A DNA stretch of 64,000 nt from Synechococcus sp. HK01-R. GTDB taxonomy: Bacteria > Cyanobacteriota > Cyanobacteriia > PCC-6307 > Cyanobiaceae. Every line of letters starts with the position of its first letter. Positions within the stretch are counted from its first letter, which is position 1. Position numbers and translations under genes: made by a program. The notes below the pieces were generated by a model. It had not been told where the DNA came from and did no database searches. It was given only the letters and a program-made list of their open reading frames with translations. The stretch is from NCBI RefSeq assembly GCF_014217855.1, contig NZ_CP059059.1:1054001-1118000 (forward strand), given 5' to 3'. Below are positions 37,927-47,433 of the stretch, piece by piece.

Positions 37927-40833
37927 TTAGCGCCGTTCCAGCACGGCTACGCAGCGGCCGCAGAGGCTGGGGTGGGCACTGTGTTGGCCGATATCGCCTT
38001 CGTAATGCCAGCAGCGCTCGCATTTCTCGCCGCGGGCGCGGGCGACTTCGATCACAGCGAGGTCACTGTTGTCGCTGGCCAGCAGCTCTGCCCAGGGTTC
38101 ACCCCCGAGTTGCAGTTGGGAGACCAGCAGCCAATCCCGCAATCCATCGACCTCCGGATCACCGTGATTGGCCAGCCAGGACAGCGCGGACTGGAGCGTT
38201 TCGGAGCAGGCGTCGATTCGCACGGATGCCTCCAGGGAAGCCCCCAACTCCTGACGGCCGCGGCAACCCTCCAGCACCCGGTTCACGGCACTGCGCAGAT
38301 CGCGCAGCTGTTGCATCGGTGCTTGCAGGCTGTCATCGCGCCAGCTCTCTGGCACCACGGGCCAGCCACGACGGAAGACGGAGTCGTCCTTCACCGGATA
38401 GGGCAGGTTCTGCCAGATGTCTTCGGCCATGTGGCAGAGAACGGGCGCGATCGCTCCGGCGAGTCCTTCGATGATCAGAGCCATCACCGTCTGGCAGCTG
38501 CGCCGCCGCCTGTCGTTCGGTGCGCTGACGTAGAGCCTGTCCTTGGCGATGTCGAGGTAGAAGTTGGAGAGATCGGCAACGCAGTAGTTCTGCAGGATCT
38601 GGAAGAAGCGGAAGAACTCGTAGCGTTCGAAGGCTTCGCTGATCTCATCAAGCACCACGGCGGTGCGCTGGAGCATCCAGCGATCCAGGAGCGGTAGCTC
38701 CTCCACTGGCATGCCATCGCGGGCGGGATCGAAGTCGTGGAGGTTGCCAAGCAGATAGCGAGCGGTGTTGCGCACCTTGCGGTACACATCGGCCAGTTGG
38801 CGCAAAATTCCGGCACCGATCGGCACGTCGGCGGAATAGTCGACGGAGCTCACCCAGAGGCGCAGCACGTCGGCGCCGTAGGGAGGTTCCTGTTTCTGGT
38901 TCTTTCCACCCTCGATGATCACCATCGGATCCACGACATTGCCGAGGGATTTGCTCATCTTGCGGCCCTTCTCGTCCAGGGCGAATCCGTGGGTGAGCAC
39001 CGTCCGGTAAGGGGCATGGCCATTTACCGCCACGGAGGTGAGCAGGGAGCTTTGGAACCAGCCGCGGTGCTGATCCGATCCCTCCAGGTAGAGATCGGCC
39101 GGATAGCTGAGACGATCGCGCTGACTGGCAACGGCGGCCCAGCTGGAGCCGGAGTCAAACCACACATCCATCGTGTCGGTGCCCTTGCGCCATTGGTCTG
39201 CCTCGCCCTGATGGCTTTGGGGGAGTAGCTCGGATTCGTCTTTCTCCCACCAAACGTCGGCACCGTGTTCGGCGATCAGTGCCTGGATGTGCGCAATGGA
39301 GTCGGCGTTGAGCAGTACATCGCCACGACTGCGGTGATAAAAAACCGGGATTGGCACACCCCAGGTGCGCTGACGGGAGATGCACCAGTCACCCCGTTCC
39401 GCCACCATCGATTCGATCCGGTTGCGGCCGGAAGCCGGCAGCCATTCCACCGCGTCGATCGCGGCGAGGGCTTCGCTGCGGAATCCCTCCACGGAGGCGA
39501 ACCATTGTTCGGTTGCGCGGAAGATTGTCGGCTTCTTGGTGCGCCAGTCGTAGGGATAGCGGTGGCCGTAGCTCTCGTGCAGCAGCAGCGCACCGGAGGC
39601 CTCGAGGGCTTCGATGATTGCCGGGTTGGCGTCTTTGAGCACGTTCAGGCCCGCAAAGGGGCCGGCCTCCTCCGTCAGGGTGCCGGCTTCATCGACGGGG
39701 CACAGCACGGGCAGGCCGTGCTTGCGGCCGGTGTTGAAGTCATCAACGCCATGGCCAGGGGCCGTGTGCACAAGACCTGTGCCCGATTCGGTGGTGATGT
39801 AGTCGCCACCGATGACCACCGGGCTCTGACGCTCGAATAAGGGGTGGCGGTAGCTGAGACCCGCCAGCAGGGCGCCTTTCACGACCGCTTTGGTCTGAAG
39901 TGGGCGCTCGAGTTTGCTGGCCAGGGTTTCGCGTAATTCGGCTGCCACGACCAGCAGTCGGCCACTGCCGTCATCGGCTAGGCAGTACTCGAGCCGATCA
40001 TTCACCGACACCGCCAGGTTGGCGGGCAGCGTCCAGGGTGTGGTGGTCCAGATCGCCACCTGCAGGGTGCTCTGCAGGCTGTCCCCATCAGCGGGTAGAT
40101 CAACGCCCTGGTCCTGCAGTGCCGCACGAAGCTGCTGCGGTGCCTCCACAGCAGGGAACGCCACATAGACGCTCGGGCTGGTGTGACCGTCTGGATATTC
40201 CAGCTCCGCTTCCGCCAGGGCGGTACGGGAGCTGGGGCTCCAGTGCACCGGCTTGAGGCCTCGATAGATGTGGCCCTTCAGAGCCATGCTGCCGAACACC
40301 TCGATCTGAGCGGCCTCGTACTCCTTCTGGAGGGTCAGATAGGGGTTGTCCCAGTCGGCCCAGATCCCCCAGCGCTTGAAGCCGGCCATCTGGCCATCCA
40401 CCTGTTTGCGGGCGTAGGCGGCTGCTTTCTTGCGCAGTTTGAGGGGGGTCAGTGCCTGGCGCTGCTCCTGGTCCATCGCCTGAAGCACCTTGAGCTCGAT
40501 CGGCAGGCCGTGGCAGTCCCAGCCGGGCACGAAGCGCACTTGGCGGCCCTGCATCAGCCGGTGCTTGTTGATGATGTCCTTCAGCACCTTGTTGAGGGCA
40601 TGGCCCATGTGCAGGGCCCCGTTGGCGTAGGGCGGCCCGTCGTGCAGGGTGAACACCGGGCCCGGATTGTTCAGTCCCAGCTCGAGATCGATGCCTCGCT
40701 CGCGCCAGAGGGCTTGAAGTTCCGGCTCGCGCTGGATGGCATTGGCGCGCATCCCAAAACCAGTCTCCAGCAGGTTGAGGGTGTCCTTGTAGGACGGTCG
40801 CGCATCAGCGTCAGGGCGCGTCTGCTGGGTCAC
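37927..40833 (-). CDS. ileS: Isoleucyl-tRNA synthetase
   Basis: A 968-residue class I aminoacyl-tRNA synthetase. HIGH motif in [15 protein letters not shown], the CP1 editing domain with [11 protein letters not shown], the KMSKS motif in [14 protein letters not shown] and a C-terminal zinc finger ([12 protein letters not shown], then [10 protein letters not shown]). This is the bacterial (non-mupirocin-resistant) type. Start: the GTG at 40833 ([20 protein letters not shown]) is preferred because it is close to the usual N-terminus; an in-frame ATG at 40875 would overlap the upstream gene by 20 bp. Confidence 0.97.
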   Translation of the reverse strand: MTQQTRPDADARPSYKDTLNLLETGFGMRANAIQREPELQALWRERGIDLELGLNNPGPVFTLHDGPPYANGALHMGHALNKVLKDIINKHRLMQGRQVRFVPGWDCHGLPIELKVLQAMDQEQRQALTPLKLRKKAAAYARKQVDGQMAGFKRWGIWADWDNPYLTLQKEYEAAQIEVFGSMALKGHIYRGLKPVHWSPSSRTALAEAELEYPDGHTSPSVYVAFPAVEAPQQLRAALQDQGVDLPADGDSLQSTLQVAIWTTTPWTLPANLAVSVNDRLEYCLADDGSGRLLVVAAELRETLASKLERPLQTKAVVKGALLAGLSYRHPLFERQSPVVIGGDYITTESGTGLVHTAPGHGVDDFNTGRKHGLPVLCPVDEAGTLTEEAGPFAGLNVLKDANPAIIEALEASGALLLHESYGHRYPYDWRTKKPTIFRATEQWFASVEGFRSEALAAIDAVEWLPASGRNRIESMVAERGDWCISRQRTWGVPIPVFYHRSRGDVLLNADSIAHIQALIAEHGADVWWEKDESELLPQSHQGEADQWRKGTDTMDVWFDSGSSWAAVASQRDRLSYPADLYLEGSDQHRGWFQSSLLTSVAVNGHAPYRTVLTHGFALDEKGRKMSKSLGNVVDPMVIIEGGKNQKQEPPYGADVLRLWVSSVDYSADVPIGAGILRQLADVYRKVRNTARYLLGNLHDFDPARDGMPVEELPLLDRWMLQRTAVVLDEISEAFERYEFFRFFQILQNYCVADLSNFYLDIAKDRLYVSAPNDRRRRSCQTVMALIIEGLAGAIAPVLCHMAEDIWQNLPYPVKDDSVFRRGWPVVPESWRDDSLQAPMQQLRDLRSAVNRVLEGCRGRQELGASLEASVRIDACSETLQSALSWLANHGDPEVDGLRDWLLVSQLQLGGEPWAELLASDNSDLAVIEVARARGEKCERCWHYEGDIGQHSAHPSLCGRCVAVLERR

Positions 40834-40855
40834 GGTGGCGCTGCAGCAACCGGAA

Positions 40856-41479
40856 TTATCCGTCTTTGCTGGCACCTGCGGTGGATTGCGGCTCCGCTGT
40901 GGGATTTGGCTCCGCTTTGGGTTCTGGCTCCGCGGTGGGTTCTGAATCGTCTTCAGCAGACATCACTGGGGCTGATGAGGCTCCTGCATCGGCGTCCCCT
41001 GACTGTGAAGGCGTGTCCGTAGTGTCCGTCGGTGCGGCTGGCTCGGGTCTGACCCAGCGCTTGCCGCTGCGGTTGCTGCCTTCCGGGCGGTTGTCTGCCG
41101 GAGCAGCTGGTTTCAGGCTGGTGAGCGCAGTTCCGGCATTGCCGGCCAGGCGGGTGATCGCGGCGATCAGCTGCTGGAGGCTGGTGGTCCAGCGTTCGCG
41201 GGAGCCAAGCCGTTGCTGCTCCTCGGGGGTGAGTTGATTCCAACGGTTCTGGCCCACTTCCGTTCCCAGGCGTGCGATCAGCAGGGAGGCGCAGACCACG
41301 GCGAGCATCGGTGCGCCCCGTAGACGATCACTGCTGGTCACCAGGACCAGGCCAAGGAGCAGGACGACCGCTCCCCAAACCCCATCCCGGGGGCGACTCA
41401 GTTCGGTGGCCAGCAGGGGCAGCAGCAGCACCAGCAGGCCGAGGAGGAGGCAAAGGTCTCCAGTGAGAGAAGCCAGCAT
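40856..41479 (-). CDS. Ycf66-like membrane protein
   Basis: A 207-residue protein. The N-terminal 75 residues hold three hydrophobic segments ([52 protein letters not shown]) followed by [13 protein letters not shown], resembling the Ycf66 family of cyanobacteria and some plastids, function unknown. The C-terminal half is Pro/Glu/Ala-rich and disordered, with a degenerate EPxPxAEP pattern near the end. Family assignment is tentative. It lies 22 bp upstream of the chosen ileS start. Confidence 0.6.
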   Translation of the reverse strand: MLASLTGDLCLLLGLLVLLLPLLATELSRPRDGVWGAVVLLLGLVLVTSSDRLRGAPMLAVVCASLLIARLGTEVGQNRWNQLTPEEQQRLGSRERWTTSLQQLIAAITRLAGNAGTALTSLKPAAPADNRPEGSNRSGKRWVRPEPAAPTDTTDTPSQSGDADAGASSAPVMSAEDDSEPTAEPEPKAEPNPTAEPQSTAGASKDG

Positions 41480-41534
41480 GTCGGAGAGTCGCCGCTTGGC
41501 TCCATTGTGGGTGGATGCCTAGAGTTCGTCCCTT

Positions 41535-41616
41535 GCCCATCTGGCGGAATTGGTAGACGCGCTGGTTTTAGGTACCAGTGGCTTCGGTCGTGGGGGTTCA
41601 AGTCCCCCGGTGGGCA
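41535..41616 (+). tRNA. tRNA-Leu (TAG)
   Basis: Class II tRNA with a long variable arm. Acceptor GCCCATC pairs with GGTGGGC, anticodon stem CTGGT/ACCAG with loop TTTAGGT (anticodon TAG), T-arm GGGGGTTCAAGTCCCCC, discriminator A, no encoded CCA. Confidence 0.97.
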
Positions 41617-41674
41617 TCACGAGTCCTCTAGGGTTCAGAGGGTTCGAGGCAAGGTGAGAGGGCTGGGTCCACTG

Positions 41675-42694
41675 ATGACACACGTTGTGACTCCAGCTCC
41701 TTCTGCGGCATCGCCGACTCGCTTGGCTTCAGTGCCGAAAGAGTTTCTTGATCCTCCAGCCGCCTGGAATCCAACGGTTGCCCTGTTTCTGGGCGGCTAT
41801 GCCTTGGCGGCGATCACGATCTGGGGTTGGTTTGTTGCTGGTTGGCCGCTGCCTGTGCTTTTGATCACAGGGTTTCTGGCTCTCCACCTTGAAGGCACCG
41901 TGGTGCACGACGCCTGCCATAAGGCGGCCCATCCGGTGCCTTGGATCAACCAGGCGATGGGCCATGGATCAGCCTTGCTGCTTGGTTTCAGTTTCCCTGT
42001 CTTCACTCGGGTGCACCTGCAGCATCACTCCCATGTGAACGATCCCAAGAATGATCCGGATCACATCGTGAGCACCTTCGGGCCGCTCTGGTTGATTGCT
42101 CCGCGCTTTTTCTATCACGAGCTTTTCTTTTTTCAGAGGAAGCTCTGGAAGCGCTGGGAACTGATGCAGTGGGGCTTCGAGCGGGCCGTCTTCTTCACGA
42201 TCATTGCGGCAGCGGTGAGCTTCGATTTCCTGCCCTTCATCTTCAACTGCTGGTTTGCTCCGGCGTTGATGGTGGGAGTGACTCTGGGGCTGTTCTTCGA
42301 TTACCTGCCCCATCGGCCATTTCTCTCTCGCAACCGCTGGCAGAACGCCCGGGTGTATCCAGGGCGCACCATGAATTGGTTGATCATGGGTCAGAACTAT
42401 CACCTGGTTCATCACCTCTGGCCGTCGATTCCCTGGTTTGAGTACAAACCGGCTTATGAGGCCACGAAGCCTCTTCTCGATGCGAAGCAATCACCCCAAA
42501 GGCTGGGTCTGTTTGAAACCCGTCGTGATTTCAATAACTTCCTCTACGACATCTTTCTGGGAGTGCGCAGCCACAAGTCCCATGGCAGCAAGATGCGTCC
42601 CCTGGCTCGTTTGATGCCGACGGCCCGCATGCGCCGGGGTTGGCTCAACCTTTTGCAGCGCACTGCCGTGACACCAGCACGTCGGCGTTACTGA
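41675..42694 (+). CDS. crtR: Beta-carotene hydroxylase CrtR
   Basis: A 339-residue membrane di-iron enzyme of the fatty-acid-desaturase superfamily that hydroxylates beta-carotene rings to make zeaxanthin, the main photoprotective carotenoid of marine Synechococcus. Three histidine boxes are visible: HDACHKAAH, HLQHHSH and HLVHHLWP, plus DYLPHRPF. Four or so membrane helices surround them. The start at 41675 (MTHVVTPAPSA) begins after the tRNA-Leu; earlier in-frame codons lie in the tRNA. Confidence 0.94.
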   Translation: MTHVVTPAPSAASPTRLASVPKEFLDPPAAWNPTVALFLGGYALAAITIWGWFVAGWPLPVLLITGFLALHLEGTVVHDACHKAAHPVPWINQAMGHGSALLLGFSFPVFTRVHLQHHSHVNDPKNDPDHIVSTFGPLWLIAPRFFYHELFFFQRKLWKRWELMQWGFERAVFFTIIAAAVSFDFLPFIFNCWFAPALMVGVTLGLFFDYLPHRPFLSRNRWQNARVYPGRTMNWLIMGQNYHLVHHLWPSIPWFEYKPAYEATKPLLDAKQSPQRLGLFETRRDFNNFLYDIFLGVRSHKSHGSKMRPLARLMPTARMRRGWLNLLQRTAVTPARRRY

Positions 42695-42747
42695 GCCAAC
42701 GCGCTAATGACACGCTATTGTGCCATTGGCTGGATTGACTGGCTGGT

Positions 42748-43041
42748 TCAGTCCGCCAGGATTTTTGGCACCCGGAAGAAGTCGCCTTCTCGCAAGGGCG
42801 CTTGGTTCAGCAAGTCTTCGCGCACGTCGGTGGTCTCCACCCGATCGTCACGGGTGGCATTGACCACCTCCACCGCGCGCGTGGTGGGAGCAACCCCTTC
42901 GGTGTCCACCGCTTGCAGCTGGTCGACGTAATCGAGGATGCGCTCGAGCTGACCGGTGTAGGTGGCGATGGTCTCCTCGGGAAGCTCCAGCCGTGCAAGC
43001 TGGGCCACCTTGCGCACGTCATCGGCGGTGATCTTGCTCAT
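42748..43041 (-). CDS. gatC: Asp/Glu-tRNA amidotransferase subunit C
   Basis: A 97-residue subunit of GatCAB, which amidates Glu-tRNA(Gln) (and Asp-tRNA(Asn)) in cyanobacteria. The N-terminal [20 protein letters not shown] and [19 protein letters not shown] blocks are diagnostic. The C-terminal [13 protein letters not shown] is typical. It overlaps the upstream creatininase-type gene by 4 bp. gatA and gatB are not in this window, the common dispersed arrangement in picocyanobacteria. Confidence 0.95.
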   Translation of the reverse strand: MSKITADDVRKVAQLARLELPEETIATYTGQLERILDYVDQLQAVDTEGVAPTTRAVEVVNATRDDRVETTDVREDLLNQAPLREGDFFRVPKILAD

Positions 43042-43826
43042 GCGGCGGCCAGGAACGTCTCGAGATCATCGCGCAACGCCATCGCTGCCTTGCTGAGAAA
43101 CTCAGCGCCGTGGTCTGGTTTGGCCAGATAGGGATCCGATCCCATGCGTCCATCCGGATGGCGGCGGCGGAAATCGGCTGGTCCATGGATGGCACCGCAA
43201 GGCGCCGGCTCCGGCAGGGGGCGTTGCTTTTGGATCAGGCAGTCGTGCAGGTGCAGGGTGAGGGCGATCTCGCTGGGGGTGGCGTGCTGGCCCTCCCGTT
43301 CGCCATAGAGCGCCCGAGCGTGCTGCATCACCGGGCCGGCCATAAACCAGTTCGCCAGACGGCAGCGAAGACGGGGAGCCACCGGCAGTCCTCGGCTGGC
43401 GGCGGTGCCATAGGCCTGGGCGAAGGCAGCCTTGGCCGTGGCGATGTTGCCGCCGTGCCCATTCACCACAAAGATTCGCTCGAAGCCATGGCTGGCCAGG
43501 GAGAGCACCAGGTCGTGGAGCACCGCCAGCAGGGTGCTGGGCTGGAGGCTCATGGTGCCCGCAAAGCCCAGGTGATGTTCGGCCATGCCGAAGGCTTGGG
43601 CTGGCGTCACCAGAACGCCGCTGAGGCGGCCTAGCTCCAGGGCTACCGCTTCGGCTGTGAGTGCATCGGTGCCGATGGCGCCGGTGGGGCCATGTTGTTC
43701 GGTGGATCCGAGGGGGATGATCACCCCTCGGCATTGCTGCAGATAGCTCTCCACCTCTGGCCAGCTTTGGAGGGCTAGGCGAATGGCGTCAGTGCTGGCG
43801 ACGGGACCGGGCAGGAGTGATGTCAT
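43038..43826 (-). CDS. Creatininase-family amidohydrolase
   Basis: A 262-residue protein of the creatininase / FAPy-deformylase superfamily. Metal-site motifs: [20 protein letters not shown], with Glu, His and Asp, and [13 protein letters not shown]. The mid-block [14 protein letters not shown] supplies another conserved His and Glu. Family members act on creatinine, mycofactocin and pyrimidine- or pterin-like formamides; the cyanobacterial substrate is not known to me. The start at 43826 ([12 protein letters not shown]) is preferred over 43937. It overlaps gatC by 4 bp. Confidence 0.85.
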   Translation of the reverse strand: MTSLLPGPVASTDAIRLALQSWPEVESYLQQCRGVIIPLGSTEQHGPTGAIGTDALTAEAVALELGRLSGVLVTPAQAFGMAEHHLGFAGTMSLQPSTLLAVLHDLVLSLASHGFERIFVVNGHGGNIATAKAAFAQAYGTAASRGLPVAPRLRCRLANWFMAGPVMQHARALYGEREGQHATPSEIALTLHLHDCLIQKQRPLPEPAPCGAIHGPADFRRRHPDGRMGSDPYLAKPDHGAEFLSKAAMALRDDLETFLAAA

Positions 43827-43845
43827 CGAGCCAGTCTGAATGGCA

Positions 43846-43989
43846 TCAGTGAGCGGTGCCGTTGCCGTCGTATTGATCGGTGTTGTAGTAACCGCCCCGG
43901 GTGCCGAAGTAGAGCGTTGCGAGCACGAACAGGCCACTGCCGAAGAGCAGCACGGTGCCCAGATTGAAACCGGAAAGAGCTGCGTCCAT
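43846..43989 (-). CDS. 47-residue single-helix membrane protein
   Basis: A small protein, MDAALSGFNLGTVLLFGSGL to ...DGNGTAH, with one clear membrane helix (about residues 10-29) and a polar, Tyr/Gly/Asp-rich C-terminal tail (GGYYNTDQYDGNG). Its size and layout are those of small photosynthetic subunits, but it does not match PsbI, J, K, L, M, N, T, X, Y, Z, Psa or Pet subunits that I can recall. It reads towards the creatininase-type gene 20 bp away and lies 35 bp downstream of the queuosine-precursor transporter. Function unknown. Confidence 0.7.
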   Translation of the reverse strand: MDAALSGFNLGTVLLFGSGLFVLATLYFGTRGGYYNTDQYDGNGTAH

Positions 43990-44024
43990 CAGACATCGTC
44001 CATCTCTTTAAAGCCTGGCAGGGA

Positions 44025-44783
44025 TTAGGCGCTTGTCACGCTTCCAGTGCGCGGTTCGTCATCGAGATCGCAGCCGATTTCGCTCCCGCGCCTTGGAACG
44101 TCGAGCCATTGGCGCAGCCAGCCGGTGAGCCAGATGAAAGGCATGGTGTCGGCCAGTGCGGCAAGGGCTTTAAACAGATAGCCACTGGCAATGAACGCGC
44201 CGAGCTGAGGCAGCACCGGTTCGCCGGCGCGTACGGGCAGCACATGGGCGCCGTAGTGGCTGATCAGGACGACCGCACTGGTGTCGACCAGCTGGCTGAT
44301 CAGCGTGGAGCCGTTGTTGCGAAGCCAGAGAGCTTTGCCATTGGTGCGTTGTTTCCAAAAATGGAAGAGGCGCACATCCACGAACTGGGCCGTGAGATAA
44401 GCCGCCATGGAGGCCCCCACCGAGCCGAAGGCGAGGCGTTGAATTTCAAAGAAGGTGCCTTCCGGCGCACCGGCCAGTCCTGGCAGGAGGCCTCCCAGCC
44501 AGAGGATCAGCACCACCCAGCCATTGAGCAATAAGCCCACCCACACCACCTGGGAGGCGCGTTCCTCCCCCCAGAGCTCGCTGATCAGATCGGTGCAGAG
44601 AAACGTGATCGGGTACGGAAGGGCGCCAACGGCGACCACGATCGGCCAGGAGCCGATGTGCCCGAGTTCGAGAAACCGGGTGAGCCCAAGGATGTTGAGC
44701 ATCCCGAGGGTGCCGAGGAACAGGCCTGCCAGCACCAGGAAGCAGAGGTCGCGGCGTTGCTGGAGGGTGGCGTTGATGGGCAT
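44025..44783 (-). CDS. Queuosine precursor transporter (YhhQ/VUT family)
   Basis: A 252-residue membrane protein with about six helices and the family blocks LPYPITFLCTDLISELWGEE, VGASMAAYLTAQFVDVRLFH and LVDTSAVVLISHYG. Members import queuine or preQ0/preQ1 for tRNA queuosine modification. The C-terminal 25 residues are an unconserved polar tail. The next upstream gene, HXXEE, is 3 bp away, so both are likely in one transcript. Confidence 0.88.
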   Translation of the reverse strand: MPINATLQQRRDLCFLVLAGLFLGTLGMLNILGLTRFLELGHIGSWPIVVAVGALPYPITFLCTDLISELWGEERASQVVWVGLLLNGWVVLILWLGGLLPGLAGAPEGTFFEIQRLAFGSVGASMAAYLTAQFVDVRLFHFWKQRTNGKALWLRNNGSTLISQLVDTSAVVLISHYGAHVLPVRAGEPVLPQLGAFIASGYLFKALAALADTMPFIWLTGWLRQWLDVPRRGSEIGCDLDDEPRTGSVTSA

Positions 44784-44786
44784 GGG

Positions 44787-45269
44787 TTAGCCGAAGGCCA
44801 GCAAGGGTTTCAGTTTCAGCATCGCCACCGGGAATGCCATGAGCAGCACGGACATCGGCATCGCGAGCAACAGCGCCCTGTGGTGATGGCGAAATGCGGT
44901 GATCACACACCAGCCTCCGAGCGGTAGGAACAGGCCCAAGGCAGAGATCAGTCCGGGGGAATAGAGCCCGGTGCTGATGGTGGGAAGGATGTGGAAGCCC
45001 ACCATGTTCACCAGCATCACCCCGGGGAGTAACAGCGAGGCGGCAGGGACGCTCCAGCCCAGGCTTCCGGCCAGCAGTCCCAGGGGCACGACGCCGAATC
45101 CGTTGGTGATAAAGAAGTCGCCCCAGGTCACGGGCAGCCCCAGCACCTCCACGGCCCAGGGTTGCCAGCCGAGGTCGTATTCCTCAATCACATGCAATCC
45201 GTAGGCCAGCAGACACAGCCAGAACACCGAACGTCCCAAGGGGGAGCTGGTTGAGAAGCGTTCGTTCAT
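44787..45269 (-). CDS. HXXEE-domain membrane protein
   Basis: A 160-residue protein with about four or five helices. The HVIEEY motif near residue 26 (CLLAYGLHVIEEYDLGW) and the VNMVGFHILPTISTG block, where a second His sits in a helix, are the marks of the HXXEE family, function unknown, possibly metal-binding. The start at 45269 (MNERFSTSSP) is preferred to 45314. It is divergent from the broken mpg copy and marks the left edge of conserved chromosome before the accessory region. Confidence 0.75.
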   Translation of the reverse strand: MNERFSTSSPLGRSVFWLCLLAYGLHVIEEYDLGWQPWAVEVLGLPVTWGDFFITNGFGVVPLGLLAGSLGWSVPAASLLLPGVMLVNMVGFHILPTISTGLYSPGLISALGLFLPLGGWCVITAFRHHHRALLLAMPMSVLLMAFPVAMLKLKPLLAFG

Positions 45270-45349
45270 GGTTGAACTGAGACAGGAGGGCGGGCTGGAG
45301 AGCCTTGAAGGCATGATCGAGAGCCCTTGAGCATCTGTCCATCGCTTGC

Positions 45350-45600
45350 TCAGCCCTGCCCCACGCTTTCTTCTGCCGCCCTGCCGAGCTGGTTGCCCCC
45401 GAGCTCATCGGTTGCCTGCTGGTGAAACGCCAAATAGACGGCAGCTTGCTCTGGGGTGTGGTGGTGGAAACCGAGGCGTATTCCCAAGACGAGCCCGCCT
45501 GCCACGGCAACCGCCGCCGCTCCCCCAGCAACGAAACGCTCTTTGGCGAGCCAGGGCAGTTTTATGTCTAAGTGAGCTACGGCATTCACCACTGCGTGAA
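45350..45600 (+). pseudogene. mpg: Broken 5' copy of mpg (DNA-3-methyladenine glycosylase)
   Basis: 251 bases that align without gaps to 50293-50543, the 5' part of the mpg gene at the right edge of the island; my hand count is 21 differences. Translation gives [18 protein letters not shown] and [18 protein letters not shown], but TAT (Tyr) is changed to TAA at 45569-45571, and homology ends abruptly after HHCVK where unrelated sequence begins. No ATG, GTG or TTG is present in frame between the upstream stop at 45314 and the conserved part. It is a dead fragment, probably the original 5' end of the gene cut off by the insertion. Confidence 0.85.
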
Positions 45601-45721
45601 GCGAGCCCGTCACTCAACGACCCTTGGCTGGGCTTGAGATTGGATTGCTGCCAACGGGTCTCCCAGCCAATCGCCAAGCCACTCCCAGAAAAATCCCCCG
45701 ATTTGCACCATCCCTGGGCTG

Positions 45722-46396
45722 ATGACCCATTACCGCCAGTGCTCGGGGGGTAATCGCCACCTGTTTTCCCACAAGCTGAAGTGGCAGCGGCGGTCGGTGC
45801 AGAGTGATGTGCTGAGCGCGTGTGAAATCCAGGCGGTGCTTGCTGACCTGCAGAGCAATGAGAGCTGGTATTACCCGTTGTTTTTGCTGTGGCTCAGCAC
45901 GGGGATGCGGAATGGCGAAATCAGGGGTTTGACCTGGGATTGCATCCGCTGGGAAGAAGGTGAGCTGCTGGTCTGCAAGAGCTTGCGGCGTGATGGGTAT
46001 TGCTCAGGTCAACACAGCTGGGCAACGACGAAGACAGGCAAGGAGCGAGTAGTGCCGCTCACGCCCCTTGTGTTGGAGACCCTGAAGAAGCACCAGCAGA
46101 AGATGGGGCGACTGGGCGTGTATGAGCCCTATGGGCTTGTGTTTGTCGCTCACAGCAATCACAGCAATGTCTATGACCACCTGCTGGGTCGTGTTTGGAG
46201 GCGGTCATTGCAGCGCTGTGGCTTGAAGCCAAGGCGTCTGTATGCCCAACGCCATAGTTTTTTATCTCACGCTTTAGCGATGGCAAACTCCCCCGCTGAC
46301 TTGGCAGCTGCGGCAGGGCACTCCACCAAGATGCTGCTGGATACCTATGCCAAACCGACAGGCAGATTGAAGATGCCGAGTTGTCAGACAGCCTGA
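45722..46396 (+). pseudogene. Tyrosine recombinase catalytic domain, N-truncated and C-frameshifted
   Basis: 224 residues covering the catalytic domain only. Active-site residues: Arg in STGMRNGEIRGLTW, Lys in TTKTGKERVVPLTP, Arg in YAQRHSFLSH (Tyr takes the place of the first His of HxxR), His in AAAGHSTKMLLD and the nucleophile Tyr in LDTYAKP. The SAM-like core-binding domain expected before residue 25 is missing, and upstream sequence shows no remnant. After the Tyr the frame ends TGRLKMPSCQTA, while another frame continues with DRQIEDAELSDSLKLKMEKD to a stop at 46494; one lost base near 46356 explains this. It would be the element's integrase; activity is doubtful. Confidence 0.75.
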
Positions 46397-46494
46397 AGCT
46401 GAAAATGGAAAAAGATGTTATGAGCCAAGCTATAAGAGTGGGTGCGTCGCCAAGTGATGAAACAGAGAATGGCAATAAAAATAAGCCTGCGTGA

Positions 46495-46715
46495 TGGGCC
46501 CCTCTTGTTGGCCTTGCCTGCAGGTATTGGAGTGTCAGTAAATCCATATATTGATGCCCTGTAAAAACAACAACTTGAATAAATAATCATCGCCTGCAGT
46601 GCTCACTCGGTGGATTAAGGGGCGATCTCTGCAAGCCATAAAACAGAAGAGATGTGTTGGCTGCCAAGGGATTGGTGTCAGTGCTTCTGCGTGAGAAGAA
46701 ACAGGAGAAACTCAA
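46495..46715. other. AT-rich stretch without a gene
   Basis: Bases 46397-46494 contain the out-of-frame tail of the recombinase described above. From 46495 to 46715 I see no gene, tRNA or hairpin terminator; the stretch is visibly richer in A and T than the window. It precedes the Rep-like remnant and may hold its promoter or the element's replication origin, but no iterons or palindromes are evident. Confidence 0.5.
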
Positions 46716-47393
46716 ATGACTTCAATGAAAACTCAATATCAACAACAACAGAGACAGCAAGCCCAACGCCTCAAGCGGAATATCAAACGCCTCATCACAG
46801 GTGAGCTCCATAGCATCAATCCCTGGTGGCTCATCAGCTTCCACTACCGAGACCACCACGGCAAAGAAGATGAGTTGCTGAAGGATGTATCTGGCCTGAA
46901 GCGTAAGCTCCACCGCATCATTTGCAAGAGCCGTGATAAGAGCATCAAAGGTGCTGGTGAATACTCTTGTCCACGAATGCTGTTTTTCAACGAAACAAGC
47001 CACCAGGGCACAGGTCAGTTACATACGCACCTGATTGTGGAGAAGCTGCCAGAGAGCCTAAATAAGCAATAGGAGATGGAGCCCCTGTTTCACAAGTGAC
47101 TGCCCAGCAAGGTCAAAGCCTTGTCTAAGTGGAAATCAATAGATATTCAACGCATCAAACAAGCAGAAGATGACTACAGACGCATCAGCAGTTATTTGTG
47201 CAAGCAGACCAGCTTGGAGCTGATTTCCCTTGACCCATTCAATGGCGACCTATCACCCAGAAAAAATGAGACGAAACCAACTCACCATCACCTACCCAGA
47301 AGGAGATGCTCAGCAACTCCACCAAGCACTGCTCCTGCTGAAGATAAGTCGTTGCCTGAATATCTCAGCATTCTGCCGAAAGGCGAGTGCTGA
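46716..47393 (+). pseudogene. Rep-like (possible HUH endonuclease) gene with two in-frame stops
   Basis: One reading frame runs from 46716 (MTSMKTQYQQQQ) and is interrupted by TAG at 47070 and TGA at 47097, then continues in the same frame (LPSKVKALSKWKSIDIQRI, YRRISSYLCKQTS) to 47393. Residues on both sides of the stops read as one protein: a basic, Gln-rich start, NPWWLISFHYRDHH, CPRMLFFNETSHQGTGQLHTHLIVE (in two parts: PRMLFFNETSHQ and GQLHTHLIVEKLPE), then the Tyr-containing YRRISSYLCK. The HTH pair plus later Tyr resembles rolling-circle Rep or relaxase proteins, but this is a weak match. The last 40 codons overlap the next gene in another frame. Confidence 0.55.
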
Positions 47394-47433
47394 GAAGTTG
47401 GAGCGATTGGAGATGCAGGAGGCAGTCCAATGA
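47266..47433 (+). CDS. Tiny protein of the island, possible regulator
   Basis: A 55-residue protein from ATG 47266 (MRRNQLTITYPEGDAQQLHQ). A short N-terminal strand followed by two helices (ALLLLKISRCLNISAFCRKA; KLERLEMQE) resembles a ribbon-helix-helix protein, but the match is weak. It overlaps the end of the Rep-like frame and its stop overlaps the next start (ATGA, 47430-47433), so the two tiny genes are coupled. Earlier in-frame Met codons (47230, 47242) are possible starts. Confidence 0.5.
   Translation: MRRNQLTITYPEGDAQQLHQALLLLKISRCLNISAFCRKASAEKLERLEMQEAVQ

Noticed and set aside
41535-41616. tRNA-Leu as attachment site of the island
   Set aside because: No second copy of its 3' end is seen near the island; the duplicated sequence is mpg, 4 kb away.
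47070-47099. Stop-codon recoding (amber or selenocysteine readthrough) in the Rep-like gene
   Set aside because: Two different stops within 30 bases and no hairpin or other recoding signal; simple nonsense decay is more likely.
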